From contig JAFUVZ010000034.1 of NCBI GenBank assembly GCA_017471185.1, positions 1-64,000 on the forward strand: a stretch of 64,000 nucleotides of DNA, in the 5' to 3' direction. Below are positions 25,812 through 35,237 of the stretch, piece after piece; positions within the stretch are counted from its first letter, which is position 1; every line of letters begins with the position of its first letter. This DNA comes from Bacteroidaceae bacterium (GTDB taxonomy: Bacteria > Bacteroidota > Bacteroidia > Bacteroidales > Bacteroidaceae). Both the position numbers and the translations under genes were made by a program. The notes under the pieces were generated by a model. It saw nothing but the letters and a program-made list of their open reading frames with translations, was not told where the DNA came from and made no database searches.

Positions 25812-27068
25812 ATGAAGACAAACAGAAGAAACTTTCTGAAGAGCTTGGGCGGTCTGGCACTCTTTACCATCGTGCCTCGCCCTGTGTTGGGTAAGGGCTT
25901 CATGGCTCCATCCGACCAGCTCACGAAAGGCATTATCGGTGTCGGAGGCATGGGACGAGGACACGTGAACTACGGTGGCACACGCCTGGTGGCTATCTGT
26001 GACGTGGACCGCAATCACCTCGAGGCAGGCAAGAACCTGGTGAATGAGGCTATTGCCACCTATCATGACTTCCGCGAGTTGATTCATGATCCAAATGTTG
26101 ACATTGTGCACATCGCCACTCCTCCTCACTGGCATGCCCTCATGACTATCGAGGCTGCCAAGGCTGGCAAGGACATCTGGTGCGAGAAGCCAATGACACG
26201 TACCATTGGCGAGGGAAAACGCGTGGTGGAGACCGTACAGCAATTCGGCCGTATGTTCCGTTTAAACACTTGGTTCCGATTCACTGACCAGTTCTATGGA
26301 TTGGGAACACCTGTCAAGCCTTTGAAGAAATTAGTGCAGAGCGGACTCTTGGGCTGGCCTCTGAAAGTGACCATCAGCAAATATACTGGCTTCGACTGGA
26401 AATTCTATTGGGTGGGCAAGGAAGACTTGGAGCCTATGCCGATACCTGCCGAGTTGGATTATGACTTGTGGCTGGGTCCGGCTCCAGAAAAGCCTTATAA
26501 CCCTCATCGCGTTCACCAGACCTTCCGCGGATATTGGGACTACGATGCCGGTGGCTTAGGCGACATGGGACAGCATTACATCGACCCTGTGCAGTATATC
26601 TTGGGCAAGGATGATACCAGTCCTGTCAAGGTAGAGGTGGATGCTCCTCAACAGCATCCTGACGCAGTAGGCACTTGGCGTAGCATCACTTACACTTACG
26701 CTGACGGATGCCAGATTGTATTGTGGGGTGGAGATTATGGCAATCCTAACACACCATACATAGCTGGCCCTAAGGGCAATGTCTATAAGAACTTCGTCTG
26801 CGATGTGCCAGACTGGGAGAAGAAACTGGCTGATTATCCTGACCCTGCTCCTCAGGTGACTGATTTCATGGAAAGCGTGCGTACGCGCAAGCCTTTCGCG
26901 CTCAACGAGACCAAGGGCTTCCGTTCTGCTACCATCGTGAATATGGGTGCTTGTGCACTTCGTCTGAACCGGACCCTGGAGTTCGACCCAGAGAAATTGC
27001 TGTTTGTCAATGATGAAGCCGCCAACAGGCTGATCAACCAACCAATGCGTGGCGAGTGGAAGTTATGA
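25812..27068 (+). CDS. Gfo/Idh/MocA oxidoreductase, Tat-exported
   Basis: This is an NAD(P)-dependent sugar oxidoreductase. The 418 residues open with a twin-arginine-like signal (NRRNFLKSLGG) and a hydrophobic stretch, so it is probably exported folded with its cofactor. The Rossmann motif GVGGMGRG is at about 43-50, and the family Lys is in CEKPM near 132. The C-terminal half includes GGLGDMGQHY, a typical substrate-side segment. The next gene is an exported DUF1080 protein. From knowledge of the Bacteroides 3-keto-glycoside pathway, this enzyme could oxidise position 3 of a glycoside that the partner then cleaves. That role is inference. Confidence 0.85.
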   Translation: MKTNRRNFLKSLGGLALFTIVPRPVLGKGFMAPSDQLTKGIIGVGGMGRGHVNYGGTRLVAICDVDRNHLEAGKNLVNEAIATYHDFRELIHDPNVDIVHIATPPHWHALMTIEAAKAGKDIWCEKPMTRTIGEGKRVVETVQQFGRMFRLNTWFRFTDQFYGLGTPVKPLKKLVQSGLLGWPLKVTISKYTGFDWKFYWVGKEDLEPMPIPAELDYDLWLGPAPEKPYNPHRVHQTFRGYWDYDAGGLGDMGQHYIDPVQYILGKDDTSPVKVEVDAPQQHPDAVGTWRSITYTYADGCQIVLWGGDYGNPNTPYIAGPKGNVYKNFVCDVPDWEKKLADYPDPAPQVTDFMESVRTRKPFALNETKGFRSATIVNMGACALRLNRTLEFDPEKLLFVNDEAANRLINQPMRGEWKL

Positions 27069-27070
27069 CT

Positions 27071-27087
27071 AATTGATAATTGACAAT
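27071..27087. repeat. AATTGATAATTGACAAT repeat
   Basis: A short copy of the AATTGACAATTG family fills the gap between the oxidoreductase stop codon and the next start. Confidence 0.5.
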
Positions 27088-27102
27088 AGAAAACTGAAGA
27101 TT

Positions 27103-30100
27103 ATGAAAAGACATTTTCTCTTTATAACATCTCTCTTGGTGAGCTGCCTGTTGATGGCACAAGGACCAGCCAACCGTACTTCAAAGACGGTAGCAGCTGA
27201 TGTGCTGGCTCAGATGCCTGCCCAGAACCAAGAGACTTTTAACAGCCTGATGAATGATCTGGCTGAAAGTGGAGAAGAAGGCGTGCTGACCCTCACCCAG
27301 ATGCTCAAGGCTCCTGGACAGGGCAATAACGCCCAAGTGGAGTATGCGTTGAGCGGACTTACCGCTTTCGTGAGTGCTCCAGGGCATGAGGCCCAGAAAG
27401 CCGTTGTGCTGTCAGCCCTCAACAAAGCTGCCTCACAGGCTTCTAACGCTACCGTCAAGGCTTTCATCGAAAGCCAAGCAAGCTTGCTGACTCGCCCTTA
27501 CGCGATGGAGGAGGCTCAGCTTCCTGGTTTGGCTGTGGCTCAACGCAACGCCAAGGCTGCTCTCAAGAGTGGCAAGACGCAAGACCGCATCCTGGCTATG
27601 AAGCAGGTGATGAAGCTATTGCCTGCCAAGGATGCCCAGAAGACTGCCCTCGATGCATTGAAGGATGGTAACAAAGATTACCGTAACGCTATGCTGTACG
27701 CTGTTTCCGAGAAGGCTGACAAAGGATTCTACAACACCCTGGTCAAGACCTTGCTGAAAGCGAAACCTGGCGTACAGGCTGACATCCTCAACTTCCTGGC
27801 TTCTGAGGCTGATCTCAACGCTGACAAGCGTAATTTGGTGAAGACCTCTGAAGCCAAGTGGGATAATCCAACCATGAATATCCTGAACAATATTATCCGC
27901 ACAGGCAATGATTTCGATGTAATAGAGGCAGCGGTAAACACCTTGCGCAACATCGGTGACGCTTCATCCATTCCTGTCATCGCTTCCTTGCTGACCAAGA
28001 ACGATGCCAAATATGTAGCTTTGGCACAAGCTGCCTTGGGCTCTTTCAACGGCAAGATCAACAGTGATGTGGCTAAGGTCATCAGCGATGCCAGCCCTGC
28101 AGGTAAGATTGCCGGCATTGAATTACTTGCTGGCAGAAAAGCTACCGTTAACCTGGGTACCGTGCTCTCACAAACTGAGAGTAACGACGTCAACGTTAAG
28201 ACAGCTGCCCTCAAGGCGCTGAAAGACCTGGTTAGCCCGCAAGACTTTACCAAAATGTGCGGACTATTGGAAGAAGCTGGTGCTGACGCTTACCAGCCTT
28301 TACAGCAGGCCATCTTCGCAACCCTGGCTGGTCAGACTCCTGCTAATCAGGTTCAGGCCATCAGCCAGCGTATGATACAGGCTGGCGCAGGAAAGAGCCA
28401 TCTGTATTATCCTGTGCTTGCCGCTACTGGCGACAACCAGGCACTGAAGACTATCGTTGAAGGGTTGAGTACAGGACCTCAGGCTTCCCGTGACGCTGCT
28501 TTCCAGGCATTGCTCACCTGGCCAGGTACTGAGGCTGCTCCCCATCTGTACAACATCGCCCGCCAGGCCTCTGGCGATCAGTTTGAGAAAGCTTTAGACC
28601 GCTATATCGACTTGGGTTCTTCTGAGTCGCTCACTGGTGAAAACCAGCTGCAGCTGCTCCGTCAGGCTATGGAATTGGCTAAGACTGACAAGCAGCGTAA
28701 TAAGATTTTGGAAAAGGTGGATAAGACCGGCACCTTCTTAGGTATGTTGTTTGCCAGTGAGTTTATCAACACCCCTGCCCTGCAGCAGGCTGCAGCTACT
28801 GCCGTGATGGACATTGCCGTGGCTCATCCTGAGTACAACGGTGCCAATACCCGTGCTCTGCTGAACAAGGTAGTGGAAGTGCTGAGCGGTGGTGACGCCG
28901 ACTATTTCAAGCAGAATATCAAGAAATACCTGGAAGAGAATCCTGCTAACGAAACAGGCTTTGTGAGCATCTTCAACGGTAAGGATCTCACGGGTTGGAA
29001 GGGTCTTGTAGAAGACCCAATCAAGCGTAGCAAAATGAAGCCTGCCCAGCTGGCTAAGGAGCAGATTAAGGCTGATGAGCAGATGCGCAAGGACTGGATC
29101 GTGGAAGACGGTTCTTTGGCTTATGTAGGTACTGGATATGACAACCTTTGCACTGAGAAACAGTATGGAGATTTTGAGATGCTGGTTGACTGGAAGCTGG
29201 ATCCTAACGGTGCTGAACCAGACGCTGGTATCTACCTGCGTGGGGCACCACAGGTTCAAATCTGGGATACAGCCCGCGTGGATGTAGGTGCACAAGTAGG
29301 TTCTGGCGGCTTATACAACAACAAGATTAACAAGGACATCCCTCTCGTGGTGGCTGATAACCCATTGGGTGAATGGAATTCATTCTACATCAAGATGGTG
29401 GGCGACCGCGTGACGGTGAAGCTGAATGGTGTACTGGTAGTTGACGATGTGATTCTGGAGAATTATTGGGATCGTTCTCAGCCTATCTTCCCTATTGAGC
29501 AACTGGAACTGCAGGCTCATGGAAGCAAGGTTTGGTTCCGCAACATCTATGTGAAGGAACTCAAGCGTGCAGAGCCATTCCAGCTGAGTGAGCAGGAGAA
29601 GAAGGAAGGCTTCAAAGTGTTGTTTGACGGTACCAACATGTATCAGTGGACAGGCAATACTGTGGATTATACTATCGAAGACGGTTGCATCAGCATGAAT
29701 CCATCCAAGGCATTCGGCGGCAACCTCTATACAGTGAATGAATACGCTGATTTCGTCTATCGCTTCGAGTTCCAGCTGACTCCAGGAGCTAACAATGGCG
29801 TGGGCATCCGCACCCCGATGGAAGGCGATGCGGCATACGTCGGCATGGAGATTCAGATTCTCGACTGCGAGCATCCTACCTATAGCTACATTACTCCGCT
29901 ACAGCACCACGGTTCCGTTTATGGCATCATCCCTGCTAAGGCTGACCACCCGAGTGCCTTTAAACCGGCAGGAGAATGGAATGAAGAGGAGATCTACGCC
30001 AAGGGCGATTATATCCGTGTAACTGTGAACGGACAGGTAATCAATGAGGGCAACATCCGTGAGGCTACGAAAAACGGCACAGCCGACAAACAGGAGCATC

Positions 30101-30192
30101 CGGGCTTGTTCAACAAGAAAGGCCACATCGGTTTCTTAGGCCATGGCTCTCCTGTCAAGTTCCGCAATATCCGTATCAAGGAATTGAAGTAG
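27103..30192 (+). CDS. Exported HEAT-repeat protein with two DUF1080 domains
   Basis: The 1029 residues start at ATG 27103 with a signal peptide ending LLMAQ. Residues about 30-620 are alpha-helical HEAT-like repeats (for example AAVNTLRNIGDASSIPVIASLL). Two DUF1080 domains follow. The first runs from IFNGKDLTGWKGL (about 630-830) and contains DAGIYLRGAPQVQIWD. The second runs from LFDGTNMYQWTG (about 845-1029) and contains NNGVGIRTP. DUF1080 is the 3-keto-disaccharide hydrolase family, a concanavalin-like fold. It lies 34 bases after the Gfo/Idh gene. Substrate is unknown, and the HEAT part may scaffold polymer or protein. Confidence 0.82.
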   Translation: MKRHFLFITSLLVSCLLMAQGPANRTSKTVAADVLAQMPAQNQETFNSLMNDLAESGEEGVLTLTQMLKAPGQGNNAQVEYALSGLTAFVSAPGHEAQKAVVLSALNKAASQASNATVKAFIESQASLLTRPYAMEEAQLPGLAVAQRNAKAALKSGKTQDRILAMKQVMKLLPAKDAQKTALDALKDGNKDYRNAMLYAVSEKADKGFYNTLVKTLLKAKPGVQADILNFLASEADLNADKRNLVKTSEAKWDNPTMNILNNIIRTGNDFDVIEAAVNTLRNIGDASSIPVIASLLTKNDAKYVALAQAALGSFNGKINSDVAKVISDASPAGKIAGIELLAGRKATVNLGTVLSQTESNDVNVKTAALKALKDLVSPQDFTKMCGLLEEAGADAYQPLQQAIFATLAGQTPANQVQAISQRMIQAGAGKSHLYYPVLAATGDNQALKTIVEGLSTGPQASRDAAFQALLTWPGTEAAPHLYNIARQASGDQFEKALDRYIDLGSSESLTGENQLQLLRQAMELAKTDKQRNKILEKVDKTGTFLGMLFASEFINTPALQQAAATAVMDIAVAHPEYNGANTRALLNKVVEVLSGGDADYFKQNIKKYLEENPANETGFVSIFNGKDLTGWKGLVEDPIKRSKMKPAQLAKEQIKADEQMRKDWIVEDGSLAYVGTGYDNLCTEKQYGDFEMLVDWKLDPNGAEPDAGIYLRGAPQVQIWDTARVDVGAQVGSGGLYNNKINKDIPLVVADNPLGEWNSFYIKMVGDRVTVKLNGVLVVDDVILENYWDRSQPIFPIEQLELQAHGSKVWFRNIYVKELKRAEPFQLSEQEKKEGFKVLFDGTNMYQWTGNTVDYTIEDGCISMNPSKAFGGNLYTVNEYADFVYRFEFQLTPGANNGVGIRTPMEGDAAYVGMEIQILDCEHPTYSYITPLQHHGSVYGIIPAKADHPSAFKPAGEWNEEEIYAKGDYIRVTVNGQVINEGNIREATKNGTADKQEHPGLFNKKGHIGFLGHGSPVKFRNIRIKELK

Positions 30193-30219
30193 TCCGGGCC
30201 TCCCCTACTTTTTGAGTTT

Positions 30220-30252
30220 AAAAGGCTGCATGGGCAATCCATGCAGCCTTTT
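30220..30252. terminator. Strong terminator after the DUF1080 gene
   Basis: AAAAGGCTGCATGG (30220-30233) pairs perfectly with CCATGCAGCCTTTT (30239-30252) over a 5-base loop. The A and T ends make it able to act in both directions. It serves the plus-strand operon and may also stop transcription arriving from the minus-strand gene at 30423. Confidence 0.93.
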
Positions 30253-30422
30253 AAGTTTTCCGTTTTCATCGTAATGAATTACAATTCCGGAAAGGAAAAA
30301 TCAGCTCTTGACCGGCACCTCCCTTCTCCAGACAGCAAGCTCTGCGTATGATAACAGCAGACTCTGCTACGAAAGAAGGCATTATGTTTAACAAAACAAC
30401 AACAGTTATGCAGGAGCAGACT

Positions 30423-31493
30423 TTACAGCACCGGAAGGATATAATCCCAAATCAGGTTGATTTCAGCCTGCATGTCGCCAATGTTAGCCGTAGTGGCAAT
30501 CACTGCGTCCTTATCAGGAATCACGATGATGTACTGACCGTTGGCACCGTCAGCGCGGAAAGCGTTATGACGGCAACGCCACATCTGGTAGCCATAGCCC
30601 TGTACCCAGTCGCTGTTTTCCTTGTTCAGACCCATCTCTTGTGCCTGTTCTGGCTTTACCCCAGCTGGCACGCAAGGCACTTGGGATTTCTGCATCTCAG
30701 CTACATAGTCGGCTGGCAATACCTGCTTGCCGTTCCATTTGCCACCCTGAAGGATGAGCTGTCCCATCTTCGCCAGGTCTTCCGTCTTCAGGAACAGCCC
30801 CCAGCCACCGGTATTGATACCCTGTGGGCTTTCCTGCCATTCAGGTTTCTCAATGTTCAGCGGCTCAAAAAGGCGTGGAGTCAGGTAGTCAACCACCTTC
30901 TCGCCAGTCACCTGCTGCACGATGGCAGACAGCATGTAGGTACCCAGGCTGTTGTAGCAGTAGAATGTACCGGGCTGGTGTTCCACCGGATAAGCCAGGA
31001 AAGCCTTGATCCAGTCGCCGCCCTCTGCATCACGCACAATTCTCGTTGGGTCAGTGTCATGACCGCAGTTCATGGTCAGCAGGTCACGGATAGTGATTGC
31101 CTTCAGGTTGTCGCTCTGTTCGGCAGGCAGTTTGTCAGGGAAGAAACTCACCAGTTTGTCTGTCAGTTTCAGCTTACCCTCAGAGATAGCCAGCCCCACA
31201 GCAGCAGACGTAAAAGTCTTGCTAACAGAATTCAGCACGTGAGGCTTGTTCTGTTCACCCTCGCTCAGCCAACGCTGGTAGATTACGTTGCCATGCTGCA
31301 CCACCATGATGCTGTGCAGGTCTTGCTTCGCTTCCTCTACCGCCTTGAAATAATTTTCCATAGCAGAAGCCACTGGAGCAGCGGTCTCAACGCGCGGCAG
31401 GTCTTTAATCTCAGCGGCCTCCTGCTTGCTGCCGCTCTTGCATGCCGTCAACGCTGCCAACAACATGCCCACGAAAAGAAGTTTCTTCATCAT
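30423..31493 (-). CDS. Serine beta-lactamase-fold hydrolase lipoprotein
   Basis: This is an exported member of the class C beta-lactamase/DD-peptidase-like family, usually an esterase or peptidase and not necessarily a drug-resistance enzyme. The 356 residues have a lipoprotein signal ending LTAC (Cys18). The nucleophile motif SVSK is at 89-92, YNS in FYCYNSLGTY is the second motif, and a Gly-rich INTGGWGLFL is further on. A GYGYQMW stretch near 300 is typical of this group. It lies 84 bases downstream of the serpin gene on the same strand. Confidence 0.88.
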   Translation of the reverse strand: MMKKLLFVGMLLAALTACKSGSKQEAAEIKDLPRVETAAPVASAMENYFKAVEEAKQDLHSIMVVQHGNVIYQRWLSEGEQNKPHVLNSVSKTFTSAAVGLAISEGKLKLTDKLVSFFPDKLPAEQSDNLKAITIRDLLTMNCGHDTDPTRIVRDAEGGDWIKAFLAYPVEHQPGTFYCYNSLGTYMLSAIVQQVTGEKVVDYLTPRLFEPLNIEKPEWQESPQGINTGGWGLFLKTEDLAKMGQLILQGGKWNGKQVLPADYVAEMQKSQVPCVPAGVKPEQAQEMGLNKENSDWVQGYGYQMWRCRHNAFRADGANGQYIIVIPDKDAVIATTANIGDMQAEINLIWDYILPVL

Positions 31494-31527
31494 TGCTTAT
31501 ACATTGTTAGGATTAAAATGATTGTCA

Positions 31528-31535
31528 CAAAGATA
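31528..31535 (-). promoter_or_regulatory. Predicted -7 element of the serine hydrolase gene
   Basis: On the minus strand this reads TATCTTTG, 34 bases before the start codon. No clear TTTG lies at -33. It suggests the hydrolase can be transcribed separately from the serpin upstream. Confidence 0.5.
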
Positions 31536-31577
31536 CGAAACTTCTCTAACAATCGCACACTTTCGCACCCTATTTTT

Positions 31578-32867
31578 TCACCGCCCGTAATAGCCTATGA
31601 ACAAAGGGCATCCGCTGGTAGCCTCCACAATGCTGTAAAAGAACGGACGGTCAAGCTTAATTTCAGCTTCCTTTTGGGGAACGCTGGTAACGGACACGCC
31701 TGTAGAAGTAACGGCAGCAGCCTCAGCACCCTTTTCGTCCACCTTGATGAATGTTTTCTGGGTAACAGACCATCCCAGCTCCGGGATAAACTCCTTCACC
31801 ATGGTCACGTCAGTATTGAGGATGTCAAAGCTGGGATTAATCGCCTGCAGCAGGTTCTTCACATGCTCCTGTGTATATTCCGTAGTGAACTTAGGCAATG
31901 ACAGACTCACGTTTTTCCGCTCCATAGCTGTCATCTCCTCAGTGCCGAAAGTAGCTGGAATGGCATCAGCCAGCCCGACACCCTCACGGGGCAGCATCAA
32001 CAGGAGGCGGAAAGAGGAGTCGATGAAATCGAGGCTCATCACCTGGTAACGGTCATTCTCCGCATAAAGCGTATTCAATACCAGATGGTGCATCATATCC
32101 ACGTCTTCCACCGTTCCATCGGCATAGTGGAACGGTTCTGCTGAAGTCATTCCCTCAGAAAACTCCTCTGCCCAAGGAGCCTTGAAATAAACAGCGTTTA
32201 TCAGATAGGCGATGTCAACCTCCGAAGTTTTCTCAAGCAGTTCGTCTATCTTGCCCTGCGTATGCTCGCTGCACCAGTCATTGATCTGCCCAACCGTAAC
32301 GGGATTAGTGAAATCCACGCTCTTCACATCAGCCTGATAGTAATCCTTCAGGGTGCTGATGAAATCCGTGTCAGCTGTCCAGTTGTGGTTCATCCAAGCC
32401 GAGTTGGCGGCGGTATATTTCACAGCAGGGTCAGCATTGGCGATACCCTCCAGCAGCGTCTTGAAATAAAAGTTAATCTGCTCCATCGTGAAGTCTTCCA
32501 GCCCCAGTGTCTTGAGCAGCTGTTGCCTCGACCCGTCCTTGATACCATTGAGCAGCATGCCCATGTCTATCTGCAGACTCACGGGCGAAATCATCATGTC
32601 CTCCGCTTTCTCCCGGTTGACGTAAGCCGTCTTGAAAAACTGCCAGCCGAATCTCTGCATCCGTTTGTTAATCTCTATCGATGCTGGAATAGAGAAGTTC
32701 AGTGGATTGTAATAGTGGGTTGTAACCATCTCGTCTTCTAGCTTCACATCAGGTTTCTGTTCCTCCACAGGGTCAGGCGTCACAGGAGCCTTTACTTCAT
32801 CATCCTTGCTGCATGAGCAGAAAACCAGCATGGTGGCACAAGCCATAGGTAAAAACATTTTCTTCAT
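31578..32867 (-). CDS. Serpin (serine protease inhibitor) lipoprotein
   Basis: Serpins trap proteases by a conformational change after cleavage of an exposed loop. The 429 residues begin with a lipoprotein signal (FCSC, Cys at about 19), then an acidic Pro-rich linker and the full serpin fold. The hinge of the reactive loop (KGAEAAAVTSTG) has the small residues expected of an inhibitory serpin. The signature LDRPFFYSIVE and a final GYYGR follow. The scissile bond falls in the stretch after the hinge and cannot be fixed by eye. Likely location is the cell surface or periplasm, where host, competitor or own proteases could be targets. Confidence 0.93.
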   Translation of the reverse strand: MKKMFLPMACATMLVFCSCSKDDEVKAPVTPDPVEEQKPDVKLEDEMVTTHYYNPLNFSIPASIEINKRMQRFGWQFFKTAYVNREKAEDMMISPVSLQIDMGMLLNGIKDGSRQQLLKTLGLEDFTMEQINFYFKTLLEGIANADPAVKYTAANSAWMNHNWTADTDFISTLKDYYQADVKSVDFTNPVTVGQINDWCSEHTQGKIDELLEKTSEVDIAYLINAVYFKAPWAEEFSEGMTSAEPFHYADGTVEDVDMMHHLVLNTLYAENDRYQVMSLDFIDSSFRLLLMLPREGVGLADAIPATFGTEEMTAMERKNVSLSLPKFTTEYTQEHVKNLLQAINPSFDILNTDVTMVKEFIPELGWSVTQKTFIKVDEKGAEAAAVTSTGVSVTSVPQKEAEIKLDRPFFYSIVEATSGCPLFIGYYGR

Positions 32868-33008
32868 ATTATCATCTTTTTATGTTTATCATTCTATCCC
32901 ATAAACGGAGAAAAACAGAAATATTGCACGAAAAAAGGAAGTTTTTTTGCAATTCTCAATAAAAATGACGAAAATTGCACATCGTTTGTAAACAAATAAA
33001 CTACGAAT

Positions 33009-34670
33009 ATGAGAATCAAACAACTTTTAGTTTCTATGGTGGCGGTCGCCGCTATAAATCTGCCAATGCCCACAGAGGCATGCACCAATCTGATAGTGGG
33101 CAAAGCCGCCTCTGTTGACGGCTCTGTGATATGTACTTACAACTGTGATGGCTATGGCTTTGCTGGTTCCATGTACCGCACTCCTGGCGGTCGTCATGAA
33201 CCGGGTGAGAAGATCGCTATCCGTGGATGGGGCAACAATGGTGCCGTGAAAGGCTACATCGACCAAGTGGAATATACTTATGATGTGATAGGCTATATCA
33301 ATGAGAAGCAGGTGAGCATCGTGGAGACCACATTCGACGGGCGCTTGGAACTGCAGAACCCTGAGGGGCTGCTGAATTATGACACTATGATTCACCTTGG
33401 TTTGGAGCGTGCCGCTACGGCTCGCGACGCCATCATCATCATGACCGACCTCCTGCAGGAATATGGATACAGCAGTACGGGCGAGACTATCACCGTGTGT
33501 GACAAGAACGAGGCTTGGATGCTTGAAATCATGGGTAAGGGTCCAGGGCGCAAGGGTGCCGTATGGGTGGCTGTGCGTATTCCTGACGACTGCATCGCAG
33601 CTCATGCTAACATTTCCCGCATCCGTCAGTTCCCGTTGAAAGACCCCAAGAACTGCCTCTATTCCAAGGATGTGATTTCGTTCGCCCGTGAGAAAGGCTA
33701 TTTCAGTGGCAAGGACGAGGATTTCAGTTTCCGTGATGCTTATTGCCCTCTCACTTTCGAGAACGTACGTTATGCTGACGCACGTGTGTGGAGTTTCTTC
33801 CGCCATCATGTGGCAGATGTGGCTGAGATGGACCAGTACCTGCCTTACATCAACGGTCAGTTCGATGTTTGCGACCACCTGCCCCTCTACATCAAGCCAG
33901 ATAAGAAAGTGTCTGTTAGGGATATCATGAACGATATGCGCGACCACTTCGAGGGCACTCCTCTCGACATGACTGCCGACATGAGCGCAGGTCCTTGGAG
34001 CTCACCCTACCGCCCGCTACCAATGAACTGGGAGGTTAACGGCAAGAAATATTTCCGTGAGCGTGCCATCGGTACTCCACAGTCAGGATTCACCCTGGTG
34101 TCACAACTGCGTGGATGGTTGCCAGACGATGTGGGTGGAATCATGTATTTCAACTGCGATGATGCCAACATGATTGCATACGTGCCCGTTTATTGCGGCG
34201 TACAGGAAGTACCTGAAGCATTCCGCAGGGAAAACAACCTCAGCAATGAGTATAGCGAAAAGAGCGCTTTCTGGGTGAACAATGTGGTGGCAAACATGAT
34301 TTATCCGCGTTACAGCGTGATGATTGGCGACTTACGTGATGCACAGACAGAACTTGAGGACTTCTATGCTGCAGACCAGGAGCAGGTGCTGAAGGATGTA
34401 GAGAAGCTCACCAAACGTGAGAAAGCCGCTTACCTAACCAACAAGACTGCAGCATATACCAAGCAGATGATGGAGCGTTGGGACAAACTCTTCCGCCTGA
34501 TAGCAGTGAAGCACAACGACCAGATTATGAAGCCATCAGAAAACGGCGTGGTCATTCAGGGCCAACGCTCTACTCCAGGCTACGACCAGCAGTTCCGCGA
34601 AGCCATTGCCAAAAGCACTGGCGACCGCTATGTGATGCCTGAAAACGCAGAAGACATCAAATCTCTGTAA
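33009..34670 (+). CDS. C69-family dipeptidase (Ntn hydrolase), exported
   Basis: This is an exported peptidase of the PepD/C69 family. The 553 residues start with a signal peptide. Processing before Cys25 (TEA-CTNLIVG) would expose the N-terminal nucleophile, as in Ntn hydrolases. VDGSVICTYNCDGYG follows as in relatives, and the later blocks YTYDVIGYINEKQVSIVETT and a WLPDDVGGIMYFNCDD stretch are family-like. It diverges from the serpin gene across 141 bases, where no clear TAnnTTTG element serves it. Confidence 0.88.
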   Translation: MRIKQLLVSMVAVAAINLPMPTEACTNLIVGKAASVDGSVICTYNCDGYGFAGSMYRTPGGRHEPGEKIAIRGWGNNGAVKGYIDQVEYTYDVIGYINEKQVSIVETTFDGRLELQNPEGLLNYDTMIHLGLERAATARDAIIIMTDLLQEYGYSSTGETITVCDKNEAWMLEIMGKGPGRKGAVWVAVRIPDDCIAAHANISRIRQFPLKDPKNCLYSKDVISFAREKGYFSGKDEDFSFRDAYCPLTFENVRYADARVWSFFRHHVADVAEMDQYLPYINGQFDVCDHLPLYIKPDKKVSVRDIMNDMRDHFEGTPLDMTADMSAGPWSSPYRPLPMNWEVNGKKYFRERAIGTPQSGFTLVSQLRGWLPDDVGGIMYFNCDDANMIAYVPVYCGVQEVPEAFRRENNLSNEYSEKSAFWVNNVVANMIYPRYSVMIGDLRDAQTELEDFYAADQEQVLKDVEKLTKREKAAYLTNKTAAYTKQMMERWDKLFRLIAVKHNDQIMKPSENGVVIQGQRSTPGYDQQFREAIAKSTGDRYVMPENAEDIKSL

Positions 34671-34695
34671 ACCCTCAGCTTTTTCATAAACAAAT

Positions 34696-34727
34696 TAGCC
34701 CCACTGTCTCTGCAGACAATGGGGCTA
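34696..34727. terminator. Hairpin between C69 and cupin genes
   Basis: TAGCCCCA (34696-34703) and TGTCT (34705-34709) pair with AGACA (34714-34718) and TGGGGCTA (34720-34727), with one C/A mismatch. The minus-strand side is followed by AATTTGTTT. It lies between convergent genes and probably terminates the minus-strand cupin transcript, perhaps both. Confidence 0.65.
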
Positions 34728-34753
34728 TTCAATAGAAGGGTTATTGCCTCTGA

Positions 34754-35206
34754 TTACCACTTCAGTTCTTCCTGCAGAATATCACCATCAGCCATAGGAT
34801 TGTCTTCTGGGCCAAAGGCGTTAGCCTTATACTGGATGCAGAGCATCACCATATCTTCCTTGCCTGTGTTCTTCAGAGCACGCTTGCCGGCAGGAGCTAC
34901 GCGGATAACAGTCCCCTCAGATACAGGGAATATCTCACCATCTACCTGATACTGTCCTTCACCCTTCAGAATGATATAAAGCTCCTCATGAGTCTTATGG
35001 GTATGCAGGAAACCACTATCCTGTCCTGGAACTAAGGTCTGAAAACTTAACTCACTGCCCGTAGCACCTACAGCCTGCCCAACGAACACCTTGCCATGCA
35101 GCACGTTAGGCCCCATTGGGAGCTCATGCTCTATAATCTCACTCATCTTACCTACACTTGCAGCTGTATAATTCTTACCTGCTGCGATTTTCTCGATTGA
35201 TCTCAT
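34754..35206 (-). CDS. Cupin-domain protein
   Basis: This is a small single-cupin protein of 150 residues. Motif 1 is in HTHKTHEELYIILKGEG (about 69-85), with two His and a Glu as likely metal ligands. Motif 2 is around GTVIRVAPAGKRALKN, in which the usual His is replaced. The reaction is unknown. It is probably the last gene of the run containing the split-barrel and metallo-hydrolase genes, 31 bases after its neighbour and before a hairpin terminator. Confidence 0.8.
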   Translation of the reverse strand: MRSIEKIAAGKNYTAASVGKMSEIIEHELPMGPNVLHGKVFVGQAVGATGSELSFQTLVPGQDSGFLHTHKTHEELYIILKGEGQYQVDGEIFPVSEGTVIRVAPAGKRALKNTGKEDMVMLCIQYKANAFGPEDNPMADGDILQEELKW

Positions 35207-35237
35207 TGTTTTTCAGTATTAAAATCAATTAGTATTC

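Noticed and set aside
30423..31493. Drug-resistance beta-lactamase
   Set aside because: It has the SxxK fold motif, but it is a lipoprotein of the broad esterase/peptidase branch. The sequence gives no basis for calling it a resistance enzyme.
30348..31901. Long plus-strand open frame of 517 codons
   Set aside because: It is the complement of the serine hydrolase gene and the end of the serpin gene, which have signal peptides and intact catalytic motifs. The opposite reading lacks any domain.
33027..33947. Minus-strand open frame of 306 codons
   Set aside because: It is antisense to the C69 dipeptidase, which has a signal peptide and a nucleophile Cys.
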